Positions 43,604 to 52,976 of a DNA stretch of 64,000 bases are shown here, one piece after another. The notes beneath the pieces were generated by a model that was not told where the DNA came from, did no database searches, and saw only the letters and a list, made by a program, of their open reading frames with translations. Within the stretch, counting starts at the first letter, position 1, and each line of letters opens with the position of its first letter. This stretch comes from Hufsiella arboris (lineage in GTDB: Bacteria > Bacteroidota > Bacteroidia > Sphingobacteriales > Sphingobacteriaceae). The DNA is taken from the NCBI RefSeq assembly GCF_009834875.1, contig NZ_WVHT01000002.1:310001-374000 (forward strand), read 5' to 3'. The position numbers and the translations under genes are program-made.

Positions 43604-46600
43604 ATGATAAACTATTTACCAGCGCGCTTTGTCCTCCTTGTTCTTTTGGTTAATGCAACAGTGTTTGCCGCTATGGCCCAAACACCAAGCTATGTGCAGC
43701 AAGACGTGATCCAAGTGCCCGGGGTGTTAACCGAAGCCCAGGCAATCAGTCTTCCTCAGTCCAGTAAACGGACGACTAAAAATTATTTCGATGGTCTGGG
43801 AAGAGTTATCCAAACGGTCAATGTCCAGGCAAGTCCGACGCTGAAGGACATGGTGACGCCGTATTCCTATGATAATATGGGAAGACCGGCGAAAAATTTG
43901 CTTCCCTATTCCGCGGCAGACGGCAGCGGCAACTATCGTGCTTCGTCAGTGACTGAGCAAAATACCTTTTATTCGAATGGCTCGGGAGATAAAGTAGCTG
44001 ACGACCAGTCGCCTTTTTCACAACAGGTGTTTGAGAATAGTCCCCTCCAGAGATTGATGAAAGAAGGTAATGTGGGCGCCGGTTTTCAGACGGCCAGCGG
44101 ACAGCATTATAAAAGTGTGTCCTATCGGTCAAACACTGCATCGGATAATGTTTTAAATTGGTCTCCTACGGGAACAATGGATGGAAATTATGCGGCAGGC
44201 GCGCTTTCGGTCGTAGACGTGAAGGACGAACAGGGGATAGAAACGCTTAACTTTACTGACATCGACGGCCATATTGTGTTAAAAAGGCAATTAGCGAATG
44301 AAACTGTTAACGGCGTGTTGCAAGCTTACTTTGATACCTATTATATTTACAACAATGCCGGATTGATCCGGTATGTGGTACAGCCAAAAGCTGTCTCAGC
44401 CATGAAAGCTTCTTCGAATTTTAACCTTCTGCAAGCGGGCACGGATAAGATGATCTTTCGGTATGAGTATGATCAAAAGGGGCGTTTGGTCGAAAAATAT
44501 ATTCCCGGAAAAGTGGCAATTTATATCATATATGATCCTTTGAACCGTCCCGTTCTGATTCAGGACGGAAATCTCAGGTCTTCCAATAAATGGAACTATA
44601 TTAAATACGACACAAAAGGCCGGGCGATTAGCCAGGGGATTTACACGAATGCGAGCTATACCTCGCGAACGTCCATGCAGTCTTTTGTGAATTCGCAGGA
44701 TTACAGTACTAATTATTTCGAAGAACGTTCTTCCGGGGTCTCAAACGGTTATTATACAAATGTCAGCTTTCCAACTTCAGGCATTGAACCACTGGCATAT
44801 AGTTATTATGAAGACTATGACCTGGATGCCAATGGCACTGCCGACTACGCGTATCAGGCTCAAGGTCTTGCGGGTGAAAGTGTAGCTACAGCTCAGACGC
44901 GGGGTATGCTGACGATGATTCGTAAGCGGACTATTGGATCCAGCCTTGGCAACAGCTGGCTGTTCACGGCAATTTTTTATGATAAAAACGGCCGGCTGAT
45001 TCAGCAACTAACGAACAATCAGTTAAATGCCCAGGTGAACGATTCGAAGACCTTTGTGCCAGATTTCGTGGGAAAAACCATTCAGCTAAAAGTATCCAAG
45101 GTGGTCAGTAGTGGTACAACTGTGGTGCTATCCTCCTATATCTATGACCATTATAACCGCCTGCTGGCTATTGATCAGAATTACAACAATTCATCGACAC
45201 CGCTGCGTCTGGCAGCATATGAATATAATGAGCTTGGGCAATTGGTGAAGCGGAATCTGAACCAATTAAGTTCTGCATCAATAGTTGCCAATCTGGAGCT
45301 GGGTTCCGCCGAAAGTGTGAACGCTTCCAGTCAACGAAACAGTGTGGCCAGTAACAGCATCGTACTGAAGCCGGGTTTTTATGCGGCAGCAGGCTCAATT
45401 TTTACCGCAAAAATTGCTACCAATTATTTGCAGGCAGTGGATTATCGTTACAATGTCCGCGGTCAGCTTACAAGTATTAACAACAGCAGTTTAACAGTTG
45501 ATAGCCGGAATGATGACACCAATGATGTGTTTGGAATGGAGCTCTTATATGACCAGGCCGATGCCAGCCTCGGAAACACCTCGTTGTACAACGGGCAATT
45601 GTCCGCGGTAAAATGGCGGGCAATCGGATCGATGACCCCCAATCCGCAGGAACGCAGTTATCGCTACGATTATGATCAGCTAAATCGGTTGAAAAATGCC
45701 ATTTATGCCGACCGGGCTGTTGGCGGTGCTTGGAGCAATGCAGGCGCCTTTGATGAAAAGAATATGAGTTACGATGAGAACGGGAACATACTTGGCTTGC
45801 AGCGGAATGCGAAAATTGGTAGCAACGTAACTGCTATCGACGACCTATCCTATAGCTATGATGGGAACGGACTCTATAACGTAACGGACGCAGGTAGCAG
45901 TGCTTCCGGTTTTAAAAACAACACCGGATCGACAGGTGCCTATAGTTATGACGCAAACGGGAATTTACAGGTAGATCCGAAAAAGGGGATATCGCTTGAG
46001 TTTAATGAATTGAACCGTACTCAGAAGATTACCGTGACGACAGGGGTCGGTCGTTATCTGACTTATGCCTATGATGCCGGTGGTGTGTTATTACGTAAAC
46101 AGACCTATGATAACAATCTGCTGCAGAAAACAACGGATTACGTGGATGGGTTTGTATATGAAAACAGCACGTTGGCCTATTTTCCCACTCCGGAAGGGCG
46201 GGTGCGGAATGTATCTGGAAGCTTGAAAAATGAGTACATGATTGCTGATCAACAAGGGAATGTGCGGGTTAGTTTTGAGGAACAAAATGGTGCTGCAGTT
46301 GTGCGGCAGGAAAATAGTTATTATGCTTTTGGTCTGATCATGCCGGGTGGCTCGACACCTTCCGATCCGAACCGGAATTTGTACAATGCGGGATCGGAAT
46401 GGCAAAATGATTTCGCAGATTTGCCGGATTATTATCAAACCTATTACCGGAACTATGACGCGGCGCTAGGAAGGTGGACGGGTGTGGATCCGTTAGCGGA
46501 TTTAGCTGAAAATTGGTCGCCTTACCAATATGCCAATGATAATCCTATAGGATATAACGATCCTAATGGAGATATTTCCCAAGCCTTATGGGAAGCAGCT

Positions 46601-47386
46601 CTTAGAGAAGCTAACAATCCTGGTGGTAGTGGCGGCTATTTTTCAGACGCTACTGGAGCTCAATACTATGGATCGGGAGCGGATGCGTTGACCGGGGGAG
46701 CAGGATACATGTTGGATCATGGTTTATACGGCAGGCAACCTGGTTGGGCCGTAAATTATAGTCAAGCTGTCCAAAATTATAACATTAGTACAGGATCAAA
46801 TATTAAATATGATGGCTCAGGGTATGCAACATCTGCACTTTGGTATCGGGATAATAGTGGTAACGCGACTAGCATTAAAGGAAATAGCGCGATGGTTAAC
46901 GTTGTACAAGTGGATAAGGCCGGAAACGGTGGTCCGGAAGGAGAGTCATTTTTATCTAAAAACTGGAAAGATATGGGATTTTTAGCAGCTGACTTAGCTA
47001 GAAACTTTGTAAATAAAAACACAACTTATGCTATATCAGAAGGTTATAATCTAGCACGGACTACGGTATTTATTGGAAGTTTAACAACAAGAGCAAGTAC
47101 TAAATTATTAGGGCTTGTATCAAAAACAGCAACTGGCGCGGCGAGAATTGCTCCATGGGTAGCGGGAGGCACAATACTGATTGATGCAGTCGCTAATAAA
47201 CAAATAAATGCTGGTCAGGTTTATCAAGCAGCTATTACAGGGCTTTCTATAATTCCTGGTGCTGGTTTAATTGTTGGAGGTGGTGCACTTTTATTAGAAG
47301 GGGCCTCATACCTGTACAATGGTAAAAGCGTGTCAGATAATATAAATTTATCTTTAGACGGCGGTGTAATATATAGTTGGAAGTAA
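43604..47386 (+). CDS. RHS unit 2, second gene: DUF6443/RHS-core protein with Gly-rich hydrophobic tip
   Basis: A 1260-residue protein with a signal peptide (FVLLVLLVNATVFAAMAQ). DUF6443 segments are KNYFDGLGRVIQTVNVQ, MVTPYSYDNMGRPAKNLLPY and NSPLQRLMKEGNVGAGFQ; many YD repeats follow (YDQKGRLVEKYIPGK, YDQLNRLKNAIYAD). The RHS core is diverged (YYQTYYRNYDAALGRWTGVDP, about 945-965). The tip of about 270 residues has a Gly/Ala-rich hydrophobic end (TKLLGLVSKTATGAARIAPW, GLSIIPGAGLIVGGGALLLE). It has no nuclease motif and looks able to enter membranes, so a pore-forming or membrane-acting toxin is my inference. The gene 12 bases downstream encodes a multi-pass membrane protein, which fits immunity against such a toxin. 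Confidence 0.82.
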   Translation: MINYLPARFVLLVLLVNATVFAAMAQTPSYVQQDVIQVPGVLTEAQAISLPQSSKRTTKNYFDGLGRVIQTVNVQASPTLKDMVTPYSYDNMGRPAKNLLPYSAADGSGNYRASSVTEQNTFYSNGSGDKVADDQSPFSQQVFENSPLQRLMKEGNVGAGFQTASGQHYKSVSYRSNTASDNVLNWSPTGTMDGNYAAGALSVVDVKDEQGIETLNFTDIDGHIVLKRQLANETVNGVLQAYFDTYYIYNNAGLIRYVVQPKAVSAMKASSNFNLLQAGTDKMIFRYEYDQKGRLVEKYIPGKVAIYIIYDPLNRPVLIQDGNLRSSNKWNYIKYDTKGRAISQGIYTNASYTSRTSMQSFVNSQDYSTNYFEERSSGVSNGYYTNVSFPTSGIEPLAYSYYEDYDLDANGTADYAYQAQGLAGESVATAQTRGMLTMIRKRTIGSSLGNSWLFTAIFYDKNGRLIQQLTNNQLNAQVNDSKTFVPDFVGKTIQLKVSKVVSSGTTVVLSSYIYDHYNRLLAIDQNYNNSSTPLRLAAYEYNELGQLVKRNLNQLSSASIVANLELGSAESVNASSQRNSVASNSIVLKPGFYAAAGSIFTAKIATNYLQAVDYRYNVRGQLTSINNSSLTVDSRNDDTNDVFGMELLYDQADASLGNTSLYNGQLSAVKWRAIGSMTPNPQERSYRYDYDQLNRLKNAIYADRAVGGAWSNAGAFDEKNMSYDENGNILGLQRNAKIGSNVTAIDDLSYSYDGNGLYNVTDAGSSASGFKNNTGSTGAYSYDANGNLQVDPKKGISLEFNELNRTQKITVTTGVGRYLTYAYDAGGVLLRKQTYDNNLLQKTTDYVDGFVYENSTLAYFPTPEGRVRNVSGSLKNEYMIADQQGNVRVSFEEQNGAAVVRQENSYYAFGLIMPGGSTPSDPNRNLYNAGSEWQNDFADLPDYYQTYYRNYDAALGRWTGVDPLADLAENWSPYQYANDNPIGYNDPNGDISQALWEAALREANNPGGSGGYFSDATGAQYYGSGADALTGGAGYMLDHGLYGRQPGWAVNYSQAVQNYNISTGSNIKYDGSGYATSALWYRDNSGNATSIKGNSAMVNVVQVDKAGNGGPEGESFLSKNWKDMGFLAADLARNFVNKNTTYAISEGYNLARTTVFIGSLTTRASTKLLGLVSKTATGAARIAPWVAGGTILIDAVANKQINAGQVYQAAITGLSIIPGAGLIVGGGALLLEGASYLYNGKSVSDNINLSLDGGVIYSWK

Positions 47387-47397
47387 TTTAAAAGTTA

Positions 47398-47838
47398 ATG
47401 ATATTTTTTGAATATATATATTATCGTATGTATAATGCCTACAATGATAAAAATGACAGTCCAATTTTAAGGACCTTTATGTATATGACTTTGTTGTTGT
47501 TTTTTATTGTTGGTTCTTTCCTCATTTACTTGGAAAGATTCTTAACGGTCAGTGGTATGCTTTCTGCGATAACTATAAATAACATCAAACACTCTTGTTT
47601 TTTTTGGGGCGCTATTATTCTTTTAATTTTTTTATTTACATATCTCGCCTTTTTCCGAAGAAGTATTGGCGACTATAATAATATGTTTTCAAAATGCTAT
47701 AAATTAAATAAGTATGTCAAAATATGGATGTTGGTTATACTGCCCTTCTTCTTGTTTTTCATAAGTATCAATATCTATATTATTCTCTTCGGGGGACATA
47801 TTCTTGGAAAAGAAATTCCAGGAGTTTTTGCGAATTAA
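47398..47838 (+). CDS. Membrane protein, probable immunity protein of RHS unit 2
   Basis: A 146-residue protein with three strong transmembrane segments (TFMYMTLLLFFIVGSFLIY about 26-44, FFWGAIILLIFLFTYLAFF about 68-86, MLVILPFFLFFISINIYIIL about 112-131). The N-terminus YYRMYNAYNDKNDSPIL resembles other small membrane proteins found behind Bacteroidota RHS genes, from memory. Its position 12 bases after the RHS stop and its membrane nature fit an immunity protein that blocks a membrane-active toxin. AT-rich like the toxin tip, unlike the RHS core, as expected for an exchanged tip-immunity pair. Confidence 0.68.
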   Translation: MIFFEYIYYRMYNAYNDKNDSPILRTFMYMTLLLFFIVGSFLIYLERFLTVSGMLSAITINNIKHSCFFWGAIILLIFLFTYLAFFRRSIGDYNNMFSKCYKLNKYVKIWMLVILPFFLFFISINIYIILFGGHILGKEIPGVFAN

Positions 47839-47850
47839 TTGCTATTATAA

Positions 47851-48078
47851 AAACCTACTGCCTTTCTAGCGAAACTTGTTACAGGTACAAAATATCTGAC
47901 CATTGTTAAAACTTTAAATTTAACTTTCGTAGGAAGTAGTTATGAACATGACCGTCAAACTTATGAATTGGAAGCAACTACATTAGTACATGACTTTTAC
48001 GGCAAGAATTCAAGACTTGGTAATTTTAACTATCCAACATATTACTCTAACCTAATACTTACCGCAGAATTGAAATGA
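47851..48078 (+). pseudogene. Orphan C-terminal fragment behind RHS unit 2
   Basis: An open frame of 75 codons with no start codon near its beginning: FLAKLVTGTKYLTIVKTLN, then FVGSSYEHDRQTYELEATTL, then NFNYPTYYSNLILTAEL, ending TGA. The composition is that of a real protein. Such start-less pieces behind RHS genes are usually discarded toxin tips or immunity genes; no family is recognised here. Confidence 0.45.
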
Positions 48079-48098
48079 TATTTTAAATGCTATAAGAA

Positions 48099-48359
48099 AT
48101 GGATTTAAAAAATGGTCAAATTGGGGGCATCAATAATCTTAAAAAATTTATGCTAGGCATTTTAAGTTTGTCAGGTTCTTCATGCTTAATGGAAAGAACG
48201 GACTTAAAGGTGAAAATTATTAATAACTCTAGAGGTGCCTTTGTCACCTGTCCAATTTTCACATGCGATTCATGTGAAATTGTTCGTGATTTAAGAGATT
48301 ATTGTTCTGTTGGCTTGAAAATTATGCCCCGAAACTCTACTTTAAACTGCTCAATTTAA
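48099..48359 (+). CDS. Truncated small lipoprotein-like gene
   Basis: An 86-residue ORF. The segment LKKFMLGILSLSGSSC looks like a lipoprotein or signal sequence, followed by ERTDLKVKIINNSRGAFVTC and VGLKIMPRNSTLN, a pattern (I-x-N-x-S, then I-x-P-x-S) I associate with roughly 150-200-residue immunity-like lipoproteins of Bacteroidota. It stops abruptly at 48359, where sequence of a fibre-like gene begins, so its C-terminal half has been cut off by a rearrangement. Probably non-functional. Confidence 0.45.
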   Translation: MDLKNGQIGGINNLKKFMLGILSLSGSSCLMERTDLKVKIINNSRGAFVTCPIFTCDSCEIVRDLRDYCSVGLKIMPRNSTLNCSI

Positions 48360-48367
48360 CGGGGTGA

Positions 48368-49228
48368 GGTCAGAAGGATGGTGGCTTTTTTAGCGACCAG
48401 GCTACCAGCCTGAACATTGGAGGGGCTCAAACTCATACAAACACTTTCTGGCGGGGAGCGTTGATAGCTGCTTTTGAATTTCATGTGAATAACTGGGGAA
48501 ACGGCGCCAATTTTATCAATGCTGATATTATGCAGAGATTTAACGGGTATGATCGCTCTAATGTTGACTTTATTGCCGGATGGAAGGACGTTAGTTATTC
48601 AAATGGCTCGACGTGTGTCGTTATCTGGTTAAGGGGTGGCGGAACGACATATTTTTTTCATTCCAATTATCCGGTGGATCCGGTTGTTTATGATGGCGTT
48701 CAAAATAGCCTTCCATTTGTTGAAAGCAGTGGCTCTAACTATACCTATAAAACAGCTGTAGACAGCTATGTGAATTCCTATGGCGCCACGATCGCAACAA
48801 ATACTTATTTCAACGGCTCCTCTAATTATTTTGCCGGAAGTGTCGGCGTTGGAACATTGTCGCCAGATGCCAGACTGGCTGTCCGGGGTACCGTGCATGC
48901 CAGTGAAGTAAAGGTAGATTTGAATGTTCCGGTGCCGGATTATGTATTTGAACCGGGCTATAAATTGATGAGTCTGGACGAAATTAAATCCTTTGTGAAG
49001 CAGAATCACCATTTACCTGATATTCCTTCAGCAAAACAAATAGCGAAGGAGGGATTGAACCTGGGAGATATGAATACCAGATTGTTAAAAAAAATTGAGG
49101 AACTAACGCGGTACCTGATTGAGCAGGAAAACGCGCGGGTGCAGCAGGAAACAGAGCTAAAGAATACTATCTCATCTCTAAAAAACCGGCTGGATGTTTT
49201 GGAAAAGGGATCGGAGGTAAAGCGCTGA
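48368..49228 (+). pseudogene. Fibre-like protein 4, lacking start and signal peptide
   Basis: The frame is open from 48368 (after a TGA) with no ATG for 165 bases; a TTG at 48461 would leave out SLNIGGAQTHTNTFWRGALI, which is clearly coding. About 285 residues remain: a unique head (WGNGANFINADIMQRFNGYD, SNGSTCVVIWLRGGGTTYFF), then VGVGTLSPDARLAVRGT, PDYVFEPGYKLMSLDEIKSF, HHLPDIPS (about 214) and LLKKIEELTRYLIEQE with a coiled-coil tail. All intact relatives have a signal peptide, so this copy has lost its 5' end at the junction with the truncated lipoprotein gene. It may be silent. Confidence 0.65.
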
Positions 49229-49284
49229 TTGTTGTTTAGCAAAAAGTGCTTAATGTCTTTGAATTTAAATCTACAGATGTTGGG

Positions 49285-49305
49285 CACTGCCATCTGATGG
49301 CAGTG
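49285..49305. repeat. CACTGCCA-family hairpin, consensus copy
   Basis: CACTGCCA-TCTGA-TGGCAGTG, perfect 8-bp stem, followed by TGGGCTTTTATG. It ends 36 bases before the start of fibre gene 5. Confidence 0.75.
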
Positions 49306-49341
49306 TGGGCTTTTATGTTTGGCTCTTATAAGGAACTAAAC

Positions 49342-50304
49342 ATGAAACTAATTCTAAAAGTGGCTTTGATAGCTATTCTTTTCCCTATACAGCTTTTCGG
49401 TCAGACTGCTGATTTCTACACTGGGAGTGTAACCTTTCCGGCAAATTTCCAGGTTGGAGATTATGTCGAGTTTCTACAGGTTGCGCCGGTAAGTGCTAAT
49501 GCCGGAGGATATTATGAAATATCAATTGCTTATACACGAGGAAATGTAGCAGCGGCAGCAACTCACCTTGCAAGTATTTCGCATTATAACCCGGCATTAT
49601 GGCGGGAAGTCGGCAGGATAAATAATAATGGCTATATGAGCCCTGGAAATGCCACATTTACAATTGACTGTAATACGCAGTACGGAGTTCCACGTTTCAG
49701 GGTCAGAGCGATCAATAATTCGGGAGTAGCCACTCAGGACATGTTTGTGTATATTAAGGTTCGCTCGGTCAATGTGAATACTAACTGGATTCCATTGAAT
49801 GCATCAGGAAACGACTTGACCGTGACTAAATTTCTTCCCATGACAAATGACTGGAATTTATACGTCGGTAATCCGTATACGGCTGATGGAGCCAATCTGG
49901 CGATCCGGGCTATTGATAACGGTAACGTTGGAATCGGTACGGCAACCCCCAGGGAAAAATTATCGGTTAACGGACGGATTCGTGCCCAGGAAGTTAAAGT
50001 GGAAACGGCAAACTGGCCGGATTATGTTTTTGATCCGTCACATAAACTGGACGGATTGGCGGCAGTCGAAAAGTTTATTGGCAAAAACGGTCATCTTCCG
50101 GGTATACCTTCCGCAGAAGTGGTAGAAAAAGATGGCATTGATTTAGGGGATATGAATGCCCGATTGCTGAAGAAAATTGAAGAGCTGACTCTTTATCTCA
50201 TCCAGAGTAGCAAGGATATCGATGGAATGAAAGCTCGTTCCGATCGCCAATCAAAAGAAATCGAAGACCTTCGCAATGAACTTGAATTGTTCCGTAAGAA
50301 ATGA
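49342..50304 (+). CDS. Fibre-like secreted protein 5
   Basis: The start is the ATG at 49342 (320 residues), because KLILKVALIAILFPIQLFGQ is a complete signal peptide; an earlier frame opening at 49246 runs through the hairpin. The unique head of about 170 residues is beta-rich (QVGDYVEFLQVAPVSANAGG, RFRVRAINNSGVATQDMFVY) and resembles interaction heads of phage tail fibres. Then come GNVGIGTATPREKLSVNGR, IRAQEVKVETANWPDYVFD, NGHLPGIPS (about 250), LLKKIEELTLYLIQS and a coiled coil. It opens the second fibre cluster leading to RHS unit 3. Confidence 0.8.
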   Translation: MKLILKVALIAILFPIQLFGQTADFYTGSVTFPANFQVGDYVEFLQVAPVSANAGGYYEISIAYTRGNVAAAATHLASISHYNPALWREVGRINNNGYMSPGNATFTIDCNTQYGVPRFRVRAINNSGVATQDMFVYIKVRSVNVNTNWIPLNASGNDLTVTKFLPMTNDWNLYVGNPYTADGANLAIRAIDNGNVGIGTATPREKLSVNGRIRAQEVKVETANWPDYVFDPSHKLDGLAAVEKFIGKNGHLPGIPSAEVVEKDGIDLGDMNARLLKKIEELTLYLIQSSKDIDGMKARSDRQSKEIEDLRNELELFRKK

Positions 50305-50427
50305 GCTTCTAAAAACGGGTAAGGAATCGCTGAAGAAGCAAATAGTGTTGCTTTCAATTATAAATAATGCGACATCTGCTTGACTGAGTTTTAGGCTAAA
50401 CAATGGTCGAGGTAATAATTAAAATAA

Positions 50428-51357
50428 ATGAAACGAATCGTCTTGTTTATGATCGCCTGTTTATGGGCGGGTTTTGCTTTTTGCCAGTCGGTCACGGGCC
50501 CGGCTGGTTATAAGGTTATTAATATTGGCAATAACGGAGGAGCTGATTTTACCAGGACATTGATTTTGCTTCATGAGGTGTATAATGGCTCGCTTATAAC
50601 TTTTAACAATGCTGTAGGAACGGTCACGGCATTCCGGGGAACTCCGGGAGCCTTTAACAGGACGAATATAGCTTATGTCAGCACGAGTTCCGCATATAAT
50701 GGTACCTATGGCAGCGTGCAGTCTGTTTCGGGTGATGCGCCCTGGAAATTGAAGACTTGTTTGTATAACGGGACTAAATATCTTGCTCTGGACGTGCCTT
50801 ATGCTCTCGCCCACCAGAACTGGGGCTACCAGTTTGCTGGCTGGGCAAATTCGACTGCACTGTCACTGACCAGTGTAAATTACTGGTCAAACGGGCAGTA
50901 TATTAACCAAGATGTTTTAAATAATATTGAAGATTTTGAGCCAAATCTGGCCGAATACCATGATGTGGCGGTCATGAATATCGGGACGGACGTGGTGGAT
51001 CCGGCTTACCGGCTGCAGGTTAATGGGGGCATTCATGCCAAATCGGTGAAAGTGGATTTGCTTAACTGGGCGGATTATGTATTTGATCCGGGGTATAAAC
51101 TTCCTTCGTTGCAATCGCTCGGTGATTATGTTCGGGCTAATAAACATTTGCCTGATGTGCCGGATGAAAAGGAGGTGATAAAAGATGGGATTGATCTGGG
51201 GCAACTGAATAAAATCTTGCTTAAAAAGATTGAAGAGCTAACCTTATATCTTATTGAGAAGGATAAGGAGATTAAGGGGCAGGGTCTTCTGCTGGAAAAG
51301 CAGCAAGAACAGATTAATTCATTGATCAGCAGAACCAGTGGTTCGGACGTAAAATAG
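50428..51357 (+). CDS. Fibre-like secreted protein 6
   Basis: A 309-residue protein with a signal peptide (FMIACLWAGFAFCQ). Unique head (TRTLILLHEVYNGSLITFNN, WGYQFAGWANSTALSLTSVN), 160-180 residues, beta-rich. The repeat before the shared end is diverged (VMNIGTDVVDPAYRLQVNGG). The end has ADYVFDPGYKLPSLQSLGDY, NKHLPDVPDEKEVIKDGIDL (about 238) and LLKKIEELTLYLIEKDKEI. The HLPDVPD form lacks the usual PS. The next fibre gene starts 9 bases after the stop, so the two are co-transcribed. Confidence 0.8.
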   Translation: MKRIVLFMIACLWAGFAFCQSVTGPAGYKVINIGNNGGADFTRTLILLHEVYNGSLITFNNAVGTVTAFRGTPGAFNRTNIAYVSTSSAYNGTYGSVQSVSGDAPWKLKTCLYNGTKYLALDVPYALAHQNWGYQFAGWANSTALSLTSVNYWSNGQYINQDVLNNIEDFEPNLAEYHDVAVMNIGTDVVDPAYRLQVNGGIHAKSVKVDLLNWADYVFDPGYKLPSLQSLGDYVRANKHLPDVPDEKEVIKDGIDLGQLNKILLKKIEELTLYLIEKDKEIKGQGLLLEKQQEQINSLISRTSGSDVK

Positions 51358-51365
51358 TAAATCCA

Positions 51366-52337
51366 ATGAATAAGATTATTTCATTTTTTCTGGTTTTCGA
51401 TTGCCTGCTTTCACTGAAAGTAATGGCTCAGACGAATGTTTTTCCCCCGGATGGAAATACGGGTATCGGGACGACGGTGCCGGGCGAGAAGCTTGAGGTG
51501 AACGGGAATATAAAATTGTCGGGAGATGTTGTCAGCAGGATTGACGGAAGCGCCTTCCGTGTCACAACGGGGTCATGGGGCTCTAGCTGGATTATCGGCA
51601 AAGGCTATGATCTGAGCCAGGGAGATTATACCAGGATTGGCGTTGCCGGCGGTCCTGATTATTCTGCTTCGGGCATCTGGTTATATGGCAGCAGCGGAAA
51701 TGTGGGAATTGGGATGAATACCCCAAGTGCGCGATTGCACGTCAACGGTTCGATTAAGTCAGCCGGCGATTTTACAGGTACGGGTTCTTTTCGGGTCGAC
51801 GCGCCCGGGGGCGGTTGGCCGTCAACGCTTCTGATCGGTAAAGGATACGATTTGAGTAAGGGTGATTTTACAAAGATCGGTGTGACGGGAGGCATTGATT
51901 ATTCAGCCAGCGGCATTTGGATGTACGGAACTACTGGTTTTGTCGGCATCGGGACGGACTCTCCCAGGGAGAAGCTTTCGGTAAACGGAAGTATCCGGGC
52001 GCGGGAAATTAAGGTTGAAAGCGTTAACTGGCCTGATTATGTTTTCGAACCGGATCACGCCAGGTTATCGCTTACCGAATTGGCTGAATACATCAATACC
52101 AACAGGCACTTACCGGAGATTCCATCTGCCGGAGAGGTGGAACGGGATGGACTAAGTTTGGGAGATATGAATTCCAGGCTCTTGAAAAAGATCGAGGAAT
52201 TGACGCTTTATCTGATCGAAAAGGACAAGGAGTTGAGTGGGTTAAAAGTTGCTTTAAAACAAAAGGACGAGGAAACGGAATCCTGGAAGGCATCAGTGGA
52301 AATTCGCCTGAGGGAACTGGCCAGTAAGGCCCAATAA
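51366..52337 (+). CDS. Fibre-like secreted protein 7, with internal duplication
   Basis: A 323-residue protein with a signal peptide (IISFFLVFDCLLSLKVMAQ). The head consists of two tandem repeats of about 75 residues: IIGKGYDLSQGDYTRIGVAG, PDYSASGIWLYGSSGNVGIG, then LIGKGYDLSKGDFTKIGVTG, IDYSASGIWMYGTTGFVGIG. Three G-x-x-G-I-G repeat starts are present in all (about 33, 117 and 197). The shared end has WPDYVFEPDHARLSLTELAE, NRHLPEIPS (about 247) and LLKKIEELTLYLIEKDKEL. The duplication shows how these fibres grow by repeat gain. It is in an operon with the gene 8 bases upstream. Confidence 0.8.
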   Translation: MNKIISFFLVFDCLLSLKVMAQTNVFPPDGNTGIGTTVPGEKLEVNGNIKLSGDVVSRIDGSAFRVTTGSWGSSWIIGKGYDLSQGDYTRIGVAGGPDYSASGIWLYGSSGNVGIGMNTPSARLHVNGSIKSAGDFTGTGSFRVDAPGGGWPSTLLIGKGYDLSKGDFTKIGVTGGIDYSASGIWMYGTTGFVGIGTDSPREKLSVNGSIRAREIKVESVNWPDYVFEPDHARLSLTELAEYINTNRHLPEIPSAGEVERDGLSLGDMNSRLLKKIEELTLYLIEKDKELSGLKVALKQKDEETESWKASVEIRLRELASKAQ

Positions 52338-52535
52338 TAGCTTCATTAAATGGACATTGATATCGTGGTAGTATTAATAATATTCTTGCGTTGACTCTCG
52401 CCGGCCTGTGCTTTTGGTCTGAATTCCGGGAGTTAATTTTTCGCTTACAAGATCAGGTGAGTGCCAGGGGCCGGATACAGCTCATGATTATTTCAGCGGA
52501 TCCTACTGGTATGCGCATATATGTTCACGGATTTT
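52338..52535. other. Intergenic stretch with no feature
   Basis: Nothing recognisable; no hairpin of the local family and no open frame with known motifs. Confidence 0.4.
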
Positions 52536-52753
52536 ATGCTATATAATTTTATAAGAAAATTGGGGACGACCGACTTTCTGATTAACTCCAGGACGACAGG
52601 TACGCCGCCTGCATTTGCAAAAAAGCTGAATTTATCGAAAGAACACTTTATCATTATTTGGATATCATGCGGTAGCTGGATGCACCGATTTGTTATTGTA
52701 AGCGCAGGAAGAGCTATTACTATAGCGAGGAAGGTTGCTTTTCCAGGGTTTAA
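52536..52753 (+). pseudogene. Frameshifted small HTH regulator
   Basis: From the ATG at 52536 one frame reads LYNFIRKLGTTDFLINSRTT and GTPPAFAKKLNLS; the next frame then gives ERTLYHYLDIMR, a stop, and LDAPICYCKRRKSYYYSEEG. Joined, this is the pattern of a roughly 70-residue Bacteroidota HTH protein (TGTP-x-x-x-A-x-x-L-x-x-S-x-x-T-L-Y-x-Y-L, then G-A-P-I-x-Y, then YYY-x-x-x-G-x-F). A frameshift near 52640 and an in-frame TAG have destroyed it. Confidence 0.65.
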
Positions 52754-52841
52754 GAAGGCGGCAAGTCCGCCGAGCTGGCACGCCTGACTGAAGGATTGAT
52801 GTACGGCTAATGGCGTATGTTTTAACGAGCTAGGTTTTGCT

Positions 52842-52862
52842 CACTGCCAGTTAGTGGCAGTA
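52842..52862. repeat. CACTGCCA-family hairpin, near-consensus copy
   Basis: CACTGCCA-GTTAG-TGGCAGTA, 7 paired bases plus a mismatched end. It lies 114 bases before fibre gene 8. Unlike most copies it is not followed by a T-run, so a terminator role is less likely here. Confidence 0.7.
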
Positions 52863-52976
52863 GGGACAGGTAAGTTTGCGTTTTGAATTATCAAGCTGTA
52901 AAGTGATACGATCTGCGGGGAGTCAAATGGACTGTGTCAGTAATTCACTAATAGCGTGTTACTAAATTTAAAAATT

